Positions 25,898-32,628 of a stretch of DNA of 44,782 bases are shown here, one piece after another. A model generated the notes under the pieces. The model was not told the DNA's origin, did no database searches, and worked only from the letters and a program-made list of their open reading frames with translations. How positions within the stretch are numbered: the first letter of the stretch is position 1; each line of letters opens with the position of its first letter. The stretch covers positions 1 through 44,782 of the forward strand of contig CANOHY010000016.1 of assembly GCA_947565915.1 (NCBI GenBank), in the 5' to 3' direction. The position numbers and the translations under genes were made by a program. The DNA comes from an uncultured Eggerthellaceae bacterium (GTDB taxonomy: Bacteria; Actinomycetota; Coriobacteriia; Coriobacteriales; Eggerthellaceae).

Positions 25898-27259
25898 CTA
25901 GTGGCTCGCTTGCGAAGCAGACTCTCCCAAATCCTCGATCTTCACGCCTTTCGTCTCCCGCTTGATGAGCAGCTTGGTGAACAGCGCTGCCAGCGCCAAG
26001 GGGATCAAGAAGACGATGAGGACCGTGGTGAAGGCAGAGCCGCTCTGAAGCGCGCCGCCAATAACCATGGGGGTAATGAAGCCGCCTATGCGCGCAACGG
26101 TAGTAACGCATGCTTGCCCGGTGGCGCGAATCTCCGTCGGGTAGGCCTCGATCGTGATAGGGGCTGGGGTCATGTAAGCGTAATTGATGGCGAAGCCCAT
26201 GAATATGCAGGCAGGAATCATCATGCCGCCGAAGCCGAAGAAAGCGGTGAACAGCACCGATATCGCTGCCAGCCCAAGCGCGACGTACGTGCTGCGGATG
26301 CGGCCCAGCTTATCAGCAGCCACTCCGGCAACCACGGCGCCCACGCAGCCGAGCAGGTTCATGAGCGTGGTATAGGCATAGCTTTGCGAAACCGAGTATC
26401 CGTTCGAGATCAGCACGGTTGGCATCCAGTTGGTAAGACCATACGAAAGCGAGCACGTGGTGAACGCAACCAGCCAGATGCCCAGCGTCACGCGCAGGTA
26501 CTTCTTCGACACGATCTGACTCAGCTGGCCGCCTTTGACTGCTGGCGGAACAGCAATCTGGTCGGCAGAGTATCCGCCAGGTTTTGGATGGTCTAGGCTC
26601 GCATTGATCTTGTTCACGATGACCATAGCCTGCTCGGTCTTTCCCTTGCCCAGCAGCCATTGCACCGATTCGGGCATCACGAAATGCATGATGATGCCGT
26701 AGATGAAGGGAAACCCGCCAATCAGATAGCAGATGCGCCAGCCGAAATTGGGAACTACGAACATGGCGGTGAGGCCGGCAACTACCCAACCGAGCATCAT
26801 GAAGGTCTTGGTGATGGTGACGTAGGCACCACGACTCTTCGACGGCGCATACTCCGATACGATCGTAACGCTCAGAGGGATTACCGCGCCTACGCCCACG
26901 CCCGAAAATATCCTGCAAAGCGCGAACATGTCGTACGAATGCACGAAGAAGATCGGCACGGTGAGTATCGCATAGATCATGATCGAGATATTCATCACAT
27001 GCTTACGACCAAACTTGTCGGCAAGGTATCCAGAAAGGAAACCGCCGATAAGCATGCCCAGCAGACTGAACGAAGCCAAGCTACCCGTCTGCACGAGCCC
27101 AAGTTGCATCTCTTGAGTGATCTGGGGCATCGTAAAAGAGACGATCATGTAGTCGAATCCATCGAATACCATGGCCAATCCGACGAATATGAGAATCTTA
27201 CGCGAGAACCGGCTGCCTCCAGGCTGCTCGAGTATCTCGGATACGTGCACCTTTCCCAC
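25898..27259 (-). CDS. MFS transporter 2, aromatic acid:H+ symporter (AAHS)-like
   Basis: 453 residues and 12 predictable membrane helices. Helix 1 carries MVFDGFDYMIV, the DGxD motif characteristic of AAHS carriers such as PcaK, and the helix 2-3 loop has GYLADKFGRK (about 78-87). A second copy of the loop motif, AADKLGRIRS, follows helix 8. AAHS members import benzoate-like and phenolic acids with protons, which is the best hint in the window that the adjacent molybdoenzymes act on aromatic compounds; SP-like sugar or metabolite carriers remain an alternative. It lies 109 bases after ferredoxin copy 2 and 21 bases before molybdoenzyme 2. Confidence 0.9.
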   Translation of the reverse strand: MGKVHVSEILEQPGGSRFSRKILIFVGLAMVFDGFDYMIVSFTMPQITQEMQLGLVQTGSLASFSLLGMLIGGFLSGYLADKFGRKHVMNISIMIYAILTVPIFFVHSYDMFALCRIFSGVGVGAVIPLSVTIVSEYAPSKSRGAYVTITKTFMMLGWVVAGLTAMFVVPNFGWRICYLIGGFPFIYGIIMHFVMPESVQWLLGKGKTEQAMVIVNKINASLDHPKPGGYSADQIAVPPAVKGGQLSQIVSKKYLRVTLGIWLVAFTTCSLSYGLTNWMPTVLISNGYSVSQSYAYTTLMNLLGCVGAVVAGVAADKLGRIRSTYVALGLAAISVLFTAFFGFGGMMIPACIFMGFAINYAYMTPAPITIEAYPTEIRATGQACVTTVARIGGFITPMVIGGALQSGSAFTTVLIVFLIPLALAALFTKLLIKRETKGVKIEDLGESASQASH

Positions 27260-27368
27260 TTGCGAGTACCTCCCGCCCTACGAGTCGAACACGCAATCGC
27301 ATGCCACGCGAATGGGGCTTAGATGGGGATGCGCCCGCTTCCATGGCAAGCACATCCCCTTTGAGCAG

Positions 27369-27716
27369 CTAGATCTTCTGAGGCAGGAAGCAGGCAACGC
27401 CCTCCCCGCCTAGTTCGGCCATGCGCACGGGAAGCTCCTCAAGCGTTACAGCTTCCATACATTTGGCCAGGCAGTGATGCACGCATGCGGGCTTCTTGCC
27501 CTCGGCGATGCGGTCAGCGCACAAATCGCAGATCGAGGATGGTACGGCCACGTAATCCCAGTACCACTTGCCCTCGAGCATCTCAGGACCGAACTCGGCA
27601 ACTTTGATGCCCCACTGGTCAACGTCCTCGATGTGCTTCTCCTGGCGGCACGCGAGCTCGCAGCTATGGCAGCCTGTGCAGTACTTGTAGTCGATGAGCA
27701 ATGCATGAGTTGTCAT
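27369..27716 (-). CDS. Ferredoxin-type 2x[4Fe-4S] electron-transfer subunit, copy 2
   Basis: 115 residues, the partner of molybdoenzyme 3, starting 12 bases after its stop with a purine-rich ribosome site overlapping the stop region as in copy 1. The same cysteine motifs are present (CTGCHSCELAC, CDLC, CVHHC). The protein is identical to copy 1 except for Met in place of Thr and the absence of the last Lys. Because many third positions differ, the protein has been held constant by selection or both copies serve the same surface on their partners. Cytoplasmic; it presumably passes electrons between a reduced cellular donor and the molybdenum subunit. Confidence 0.94.
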   Translation of the reverse strand: MTTHALLIDYKYCTGCHSCELACRQEKHIEDVDQWGIKVAEFGPEMLEGKWYWDYVAVPSSICDLCADRIAEGKKPACVHHCLAKCMEAVTLEELPVRMAELGGEGVACFLPQKI

Positions 27717-27728
27717 TTTGCTTACCCC

Positions 27729-30089
27729 CTATTCGCCATGAATGGACTCGTAGCTCATGGGCTGTGGAGCACCCTTGGTCAGACTCTCGGGGCCCCTGTC
27801 GTCACGAGGCACGTATGCGGACGCTTCCTCGTTGGCGGCATCAGGGCTATCGACCTTGTATACCTTGCACAGGACGTTCTTGTAGGGAGCGCCGTAGCCA
27901 GTAACGCCAACCTTGTACATCGGGATCAGGCGATTGATGTTCGACTTCCAAACGCCATAGAGATTCGGAGCCTCGGCATCGTCTTCTGGGTACCACCAGC
28001 CATGTTCAGCATGGACAACGCGCTCGGGCACCTCGTTGGACACGCGTGCGCGCTCGACGCACTTGCCCAGCGGATTCTCGATGCACACGTAGTCGCCGTC
28101 GTTGATTCCCAGGTTCTTGGCGGTCTTCGGGTTTATCGTCAGCAACGGATCAGGATGGATGCTCCTCAGCGAAGGAATCTGCCTATGCTCGGAGTGGAAT
28201 GACACGAAACTGCGGCCACCCGTGGTGAGCACCAGCGGATACTCTTCGTAGAGGTCGGGCGTGCTGTAGGGGCTCATGGCAGGCTCCATGAAGTAAGGCA
28301 GCGGATCCTCGCCGAAGTCGTCGTAGATCGACGAGCTCACTTCTATAAGACCGGTTGGGGTGTTGAAACCTGGCTCGCCATCGGGGCGAAGCATGCCCTT
28401 CTCGTACTTCTTGTACTCGAACGGCTGCTGGAAGGCACCGTATTCGCGAAGCTGCTCGAATCCCCAGTCGTATTGGGTGTGGATCTGCGCATCGAAGAAC
28501 TCCTCCACGGAATCCCACGGCCATGCCTCGGGATTGAGGCGCTTGCCCACGATCATGTCGATCTCGATGTCGGACTTCGCCTCGCCAGGGTCCACCGCTG
28601 CGTTCATGGCGCCCAGGAAGTGGGTGTTGCGACCGAAGTGCGGCAGCACCACGCCATCATGCTCGGCAAAGCCGCTCACAGGAAGGACTAGGTCGCAAAG
28701 GCCCATGATGGTCGGCGTCATGAAGCAGTCCTGCGCCGCGTTGAAGTCCATCTTCAGGATTGCGTTGTACCAGCGCTCGGGCTCGGCGTAGCACGTGGGC
28801 GAAATGGGATTCGATGCATAGAAGTAGAACATGTGGAACGCATACGGATTCTCTGTTTCAAGGGTGGTGAGAACAGAATCAGGATGAGCATAGGGGCCCG
28901 TAGCGTATGCCGGATGCGTATCCTTGGCATCGATTCGCTTCTTCTCCACTTCGGGACCAACGAATTGCATGGTCTCGTAGGTCCAACGCCCGAGGAAGCT
29001 CGAGGGCAGCGCCAGCGTGATGCCGCCGGGGACGTCCATGTAGCCGCAGATGGCACCGATAGCCAAGAGAGCTTGGCCAGCCTGCGCGCCGTTCTGCTGG
29101 GTATCGATGGCCAAACCCCACATGATGGAGGATGGCGCATTGGTGGCGAAGGCACGTGCGGCTCCGCGAATGGTATCCGCAGGCACCCACGTGATGGGCT
29201 CGGCCCACTCGGGCGTCTTGTCGGCAACGCGCTCCGCCAGCTCGTCGAGACCGAAGACCCATTCGTCGCAGAATGCATGGTCGTAGAGGTCCTCGCCGAT
29301 GATGACGTTGAGCATGGCAAGTCCGACAGCCGCGTCGGTGCCGGGGCGAAGCTGGATATGGTACTCAGCGCGGCTCGCCAGCCACGTGAGGCGCGGGTCG
29401 ATCACGATAAGCTTGCTTCCGCGCTTCATCAGATCCACGATGGCATGGCCGTAGAAGCCATCCGGGTTGGACTGCAGAGGGCTCTTGCCCCACAGGATGA
29501 TGTACTTGGGCACCACGTAGCGCGGGTCGTCGTAGCGATCCGGGAAGAACGCAGCATAGTCGAGCTCGGGATATCCCGCGCCCAGAAGGAAGTCGCCGAT
29601 TACCGTGCGCGGACCATAGCACGAAGCACCCGACATCATGAAGGCGTTGTTCGGCGTCTTGAACACGGCCTGCGCCATGGGCGGCGCATACTCGGTAGCT
29701 TCGCGACCCGTGCCTTTTGAAACGTAGATGGCCTCAGGACCATAGGTATCCCATATCTTGCGGACTTCCGTTTCCAAGATATCCAGCGCCTCGTCCCAGG
29801 AGATTCTCTCCCATTTGTCCTGGCCGCGATCTTCCTTGGCGCGCTTCATGGGATACTTGATGCGGTCGGGGTGGTTCAAGAACTCGCCCATCGCCAGGCA
29901 CCTGGGGCAAAGGCGGCCTTGGCTAATCGGGTGATCGGGATCACCCTCGACCTTCACGAAGTTGCCATCCTTGTCGGTGTAGATGAACATTCCGCATCCG
30001 ACGGGGTGGCATCCCGGAGGCGACCAGCCACAGGTGCGCGTCCTGATGAGCTCGCCCTCCTCAACTCTCCATTCCTTATCCATTGCCAT
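27729..30089 (-). CDS. Molybdopterin-dependent oxidoreductase, paralogue 3 (acetylene hydratase / catechol dehydroxylase-like)
   Basis: 786 residues from the ATG at 30089, with GAGGGAG upstream; the start overlaps the zinc-ribbon gene by 14 bases. It has the full N-terminal cysteine set (Cys20, Cys27, Cys32, Cys61, Cys64), the putative molybdenum ligand Cys157 in GASCYGPR, and the C-terminal domain ending with HAEHGWWYPED and later segments. No Tat signal. It is colinear with paralogue 2 without gaps over most of its length and shares the perfect 244-bp tract with it. It is the first large gene behind the regulator, translationally coupled to two zinc-ribbon genes and followed by ferredoxin copy 2. 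Substrate unknown; reductive dehydroxylation, hydration or transhydroxylation are the known chemistries of relatives. Confidence 0.91.
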   Translation of the reverse strand: MAMDKEWRVEEGELIRTRTCGWSPPGCHPVGCGMFIYTDKDGNFVKVEGDPDHPISQGRLCPRCLAMGEFLNHPDRIKYPMKRAKEDRGQDKWERISWDEALDILETEVRKIWDTYGPEAIYVSKGTGREATEYAPPMAQAVFKTPNNAFMMSGASCYGPRTVIGDFLLGAGYPELDYAAFFPDRYDDPRYVVPKYIILWGKSPLQSNPDGFYGHAIVDLMKRGSKLIVIDPRLTWLASRAEYHIQLRPGTDAAVGLAMLNVIIGEDLYDHAFCDEWVFGLDELAERVADKTPEWAEPITWVPADTIRGAARAFATNAPSSIMWGLAIDTQQNGAQAGQALLAIGAICGYMDVPGGITLALPSSFLGRWTYETMQFVGPEVEKKRIDAKDTHPAYATGPYAHPDSVLTTLETENPYAFHMFYFYASNPISPTCYAEPERWYNAILKMDFNAAQDCFMTPTIMGLCDLVLPVSGFAEHDGVVLPHFGRNTHFLGAMNAAVDPGEAKSDIEIDMIVGKRLNPEAWPWDSVEEFFDAQIHTQYDWGFEQLREYGAFQQPFEYKKYEKGMLRPDGEPGFNTPTGLIEVSSSIYDDFGEDPLPYFMEPAMSPYSTPDLYEEYPLVLTTGGRSFVSFHSEHRQIPSLRSIHPDPLLTINPKTAKNLGINDGDYVCIENPLGKCVERARVSNEVPERVVHAEHGWWYPEDDAEAPNLYGVWKSNINRLIPMYKVGVTGYGAPYKNVLCKVYKVDSPDAANEEASAYVPRDDRGPESLTKGAPQPMSYESIHGE
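28513..28756. repeat. Gene-conversion tract, copy B (244 bp identical to 24300-24543)
   Basis: The second copy of the perfect 244-base tract, in the gene for paralogue 3, encoding residues 445-526. Flanking DNA drops to clearly lower identity within a few bases on each side, so the tract was homogenised after the two genes had diverged. Confidence 0.93.
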
Positions 30090-30297
30090 GCATCTCCCTC
30101 TCTTTCTCTCTCGCGTGCCGTTCCTCGGCCTTGATGGCCCAAAGCCGTCGAGCCTCGTCTTTCATGTCTTCCGTGAAAGGCTCACCGCATTTGCGACATG
30201 AGTTGAAGACAAGCTGATTGCGCCTTCCGCATTTAGGGCAGAAGATGAATTTTGGTTTGCAGTTGTCACAAGTAACGCGACAGCTCCCAAAGCACAT
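30076..30297 (-). CDS. Small multi-CxxC zinc-ribbon protein (73 residues)
   Basis: 73 residues from the ATG at 30297; a GTG 18 bases upstream is possible, but the ATG gives the same Met-Cys-Phe start as the neighbour and lies ten bases after GGAGG. Cysteine pairs: CDNC, CPKC and CRKC, plus Cys2 and Cys6, enough for two zinc sites (double zinc ribbon). The C-terminal third is a charged helix (KAEERHAREKERE). It overlaps molybdoenzyme 3 by 14 bases, so the two are made together. A role as metal-binding helper, maturation factor or regulator is possible but not shown. Confidence 0.8.
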   Translation of the reverse strand: MCFGSCRVTCDNCKPKFIFCPKCGRRNQLVFNSCRKCGEPFTEDMKDEARRLWAIKAEERHAREKEREMHGNG

Positions 30298-30329
30298 GCT
30301 CCATCGCCTCCCCACTCAGAAGCGACGTG

Positions 30330-30596
30330 CTACTCGGTCGGCTTGGGAGCACTCGGCGCTGCAGGAGCGCTCGGTGCGCTTGGAGCACTGGGGGCTGCTG
30401 GCGCATTCGGAGCGCTCGGTGCGCCGAGAGCACTCGAAGCAGGCTCAGCCGCCGACAGGGAAGCTGGATCTATTCCCTCGAGACTCGTTTTGCAAAACGG
30501 GCATTTCTTAGGAAGCAATCCTTGGGTAACGTTGATCTTCTTTCCGCAGTTCGGGCATGCTGCCCCAACATTGGCTTCTGCGGGTCTAAAGCACAT
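30330..30596 (-). CDS. Small zinc-ribbon protein with Ala-Pro-Ser tail (88 residues)
   Basis: 88 residues from the ATG at 30596, chosen because AAGGAGA is well placed and gives the Met-Cys-Phe start shared with the next gene; a longer frame up to 30647 has no ribosome site. CPNC and CPFC, 17 residues apart, form a zinc ribbon. The last 45 residues are a flexible tail of Ala, Pro and Ser (repeats of SAP/AAP). Such a tail could act as a spacer or docking arm. It is the first gene of the molybdoenzyme operon, 32 bases before the second zinc-ribbon gene. Confidence 0.78.
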   Translation of the reverse strand: MCFRPAEANVGAACPNCGKKINVTQGLLPKKCPFCKTSLEGIDPASLSAAEPASSALGAPSAPNAPAAPSAPSAPSAPAAPSAPKPTE

Positions 30597-30664
30597 GAGG
30601 CTTCTCCTTTCCAGATATTCGAACCCATTTCGAGATGGCCTGAACAACTTGGATATGGATGTTC

Positions 30665-30685
30665 CCCTGCACGATCGTTGCAGGG
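30665..30685. promoter_or_regulatory. Inverted repeat in the leader of the molybdoenzyme operon
   Basis: CCCTGCA (30665-30671) and TGCAGGG (30679-30685) are perfect seven-base arms around a CGATCGT centre. It lies about 70 bases before the first zinc-ribbon start, where it could be an operator or a leader hairpin. No convincing -35/-10 pair was found near it. Confidence 0.4.
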
Positions 30686-30738
30686 AAGCCGCTAGGCCAA
30701 ATCGCCTACGGTCAACACACTACGGATTGGGAGAAGAC

Positions 30739-30783
30739 GCGCCTATTGGCGCTGACTACAACTTAGGGCCAAAATATTGGCGC
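30739..30783. promoter_or_regulatory. Candidate regulator-binding repeats upstream of the molybdoenzyme operon
   Basis: The nine-base word TATTGGCGC occurs at 30744-30752 and again at 30775-30783, 31 bases apart, about three turns of the helix, so both face the same side. The first copy is also part of an inverted repeat, GCGCC-tatt-GGCGC (30739-30752). The core TGGCGC recurs as both halves of a palindrome before the regulator gene (32589-32604), which makes these sites candidates for binding by the PucR-type regulator. Confidence 0.4.
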
Positions 30784-30800
30784 GAACGTAGATGCAAGTT

Positions 30801-30825
30801 GAAAAAGGCCTCCTGAAGAGGCCTT
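30801..30825 (-). terminator. Rho-independent terminator of the PucR-type regulator gene
   Basis: On the - strand AAGGCCTC, a five-base loop and GAGGCCTT are followed by TTTTTC: a perfect eight-pair stem (30805-30812 with 30818-30825) and a T-run. It lies about 60 bases past the regulator stop at 30886, so the regulator and the structural genes are transcribed separately. Confidence 0.8.
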
Positions 30826-30885
30826 GAGCAAGTATTCCAATGCGGCATGCACGCCAACTAAGGCACTCGGAGAGCATCTCGTGCG

Positions 30886-32523
30886 CTAGATGCTCTCCTC
30901 CAGCAGCAGGCGCTGGTAGTCCAGCACCATCCGCGAGCGCAGAAGAGGCGAGTCGAACGAGATGTCGAAGCGCTCCTCTATGCGCCCAATGTGATAGAGC
31001 ACGGTATTGCGATGCGTGTGCATCATGCGACCCGTCTCGGTGGCATTGCGGCCATGAGAGATATAGGCCCAGATCATCTGGGCCAACTCGGTGCCCTTTT
31101 CGTTGTCCTCTGACACGATGTGGCTCAAGATGCTATCCCTGAACGCGAAATCCACGATGTCGGTATCGTGCCCTTCCGAGAGCACATAGAACTTGAGGGC
31201 ATGCTCAAAGGGGAAGATGGGCACGTCAGTCTCGTCAATCAACGCCTTGTACTCGCGCATCACCGGCCCGCGCAGACCATAGGCGATGTTCGCTTCGTTG
31301 AACGCCTTGCCGAGGTCCTCGATCTTGGTGAACAGCTGCGAAGCGCCCGCCTGCACGCCAAAGGGCTTGAAGAGCACTTCCATAGCGTCGTTCCAGAGCT
31401 TGTTGCCGGACAAGTGCGATTCCCCTTCCAGCAGCGTGTAGCACAGCACCACCAAGCACCCCTTGCGCATGAAAGGATAGGCGTTGCCGCCATTGAGCCT
31501 CTTCGATTCCTCAACGATCTGCGAGCGTTGAATCTGCGGGATGCTCTTGTCGAAGGGAAGGTAGAGTACACGAAACGACTTCGCGTTCGGGATATCGGTG
31601 TTGCTCAGCTGCGTTGTAAGGTAGTCTTGCGTGACAGGCTTGCCATCGATCAGCGCCAGCAGCATGCGATGCCAGGGTGCCTCGAGGTTCACCGTGTTCT
31701 TCCAGAACTCGTTCGCCTCCATCACCACGCGCTTCGCAAATCGCTTGAAGAGGTCTATGTTGAGATCGATGCTTCCCTGATGGCACACCATCGTGGCATG
31801 GAAGAGGTAGCTGTCGTTAATGTACACGGGATAATGCAGCGTGGCGAAACCGCATTCGTCGTTCGGCTCCAGCACGATGGGCTCGCGCGATGCACCTGGC
31901 CGTGCCAGCACCTTCTCCACGAGCTGCGCAATGGTATATGAGTCGTAGCAGCCATCTTGCACAAGCTTCTGATACGACAAAGCGCCCTCAGGGGGCTCGA
32001 TGTTGCGCGAGCAGGTTATGAGGTTGTAGCCCGTGTCGGTTATGCACACGAAGTTGCCCAGCGCATATTCGCTCACCTCGATCAGCTTGTCGAGGCTCTT
32101 GCGCGAGAACACCACGCGATCCATCTCCGTCTCCCAAATGAGGTAGCTGGTGAACAGCTCGTGGAGATATGTCGCATACTGCGAGAACCGCTTCTGCTGA
32201 CGGATGACCAGCACGCGCGAGCGATAGTTGAACTCCTGCACCCAATCAGGCACTTCCTCATCGGCTGAAAGCGCTACGACGAAGGCTTCCTGGTTCCTCT
32301 TCAGCACGCCTTTGGCGAACTCCTTTTGGCAGAGCACCAGCACGCTCTGGTCATGTGCAAGGCCGTTGAAGACCTCATCGCCATATACGGGCTCGAACCA
32401 TCGGAATAACCTACGCACGTTGCGGGGCTTGTATACCACCTGACAGCCTGAAAGCGCTGTGGTCAGCATGCTGTAGGAAATGCCGCCGAAGCTCGACGGC
32501 GTGATGCATGGCGAAGTTGTCAT
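30886..32523 (-). CDS. PucR/CdaR-type transcriptional regulator
   Basis: 545 residues from the ATG at 32523, which has a purine-rich GGGAGGGGG site about ten bases upstream; the frame stays open further up (to 32619) but without a ribosome site. The C-terminal 70 residues match the PucR helix-turn-helix: AYISHGRNATETGRMM, then HTHRNTVLYHIGRIEE, with the Arg-Asn-Thr-Val-Xaa-Tyr core. The N-terminal and central regions resemble the sensory and CdaR-like middle domains of the family. Such regulators usually activate degradation or uptake genes when the substrate is present. The gene is upstream of the molybdoenzyme operon on the same strand, ends in its own terminator and is preceded by several palindromes, so it is the likely local regulator. 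Confidence 0.9.
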   Translation of the reverse strand: MTTSPCITPSSFGGISYSMLTTALSGCQVVYKPRNVRRLFRWFEPVYGDEVFNGLAHDQSVLVLCQKEFAKGVLKRNQEAFVVALSADEEVPDWVQEFNYRSRVLVIRQQKRFSQYATYLHELFTSYLIWETEMDRVVFSRKSLDKLIEVSEYALGNFVCITDTGYNLITCSRNIEPPEGALSYQKLVQDGCYDSYTIAQLVEKVLARPGASREPIVLEPNDECGFATLHYPVYINDSYLFHATMVCHQGSIDLNIDLFKRFAKRVVMEANEFWKNTVNLEAPWHRMLLALIDGKPVTQDYLTTQLSNTDIPNAKSFRVLYLPFDKSIPQIQRSQIVEESKRLNGGNAYPFMRKGCLVVLCYTLLEGESHLSGNKLWNDAMEVLFKPFGVQAGASQLFTKIEDLGKAFNEANIAYGLRGPVMREYKALIDETDVPIFPFEHALKFYVLSEGHDTDIVDFAFRDSILSHIVSEDNEKGTELAQMIWAYISHGRNATETGRMMHTHRNTVLYHIGRIEERFDISFDSPLLRSRMVLDYQRLLLEESI

Positions 32524-32574
32524 TGAAGAAGACCCCCTCCCCCGACGATTTCTAGTGATATTACCATCGAAATC

Positions 32575-32618
32575 GCCCAAATGGGCAGAAGTGGCGCGCC
32601 ACTTGGGCTGCAAGCCCA
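32575..32618. promoter_or_regulatory. Three adjacent palindromes upstream of the PucR-type regulator
   Basis: GCCCAAATGGGC (32575-32586), the perfect 16-base palindrome AAGTGGCGCGCCACTT (32589-32604), and TGGGCT-gca-AGCCCA (32604-32618) lie side by side in the 105-base gap. They are 50-95 bases before the regulator start and just after the stop of the kinase gene, so they could be operators for autoregulation or a terminator for the two-component operon. Confidence 0.5.
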
Positions 32619-32628
32619 TAGGGTCAAG

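Noticed and set aside
27325..27359. Possible hairpin GGGGATG/CATCCCC after ferredoxin copy 2
   Set aside because: Only seven pairs around a 21-base loop and no T-run; too weak to call a terminator.
30330..30460. Repetitive GC-rich DNA in the zinc-ribbon gene looked like a tandem repeat or array
   Set aside because: It is explained by codons for the Ala-Pro-Ser tail; units are irregular and there are no spacers as in a CRISPR array.
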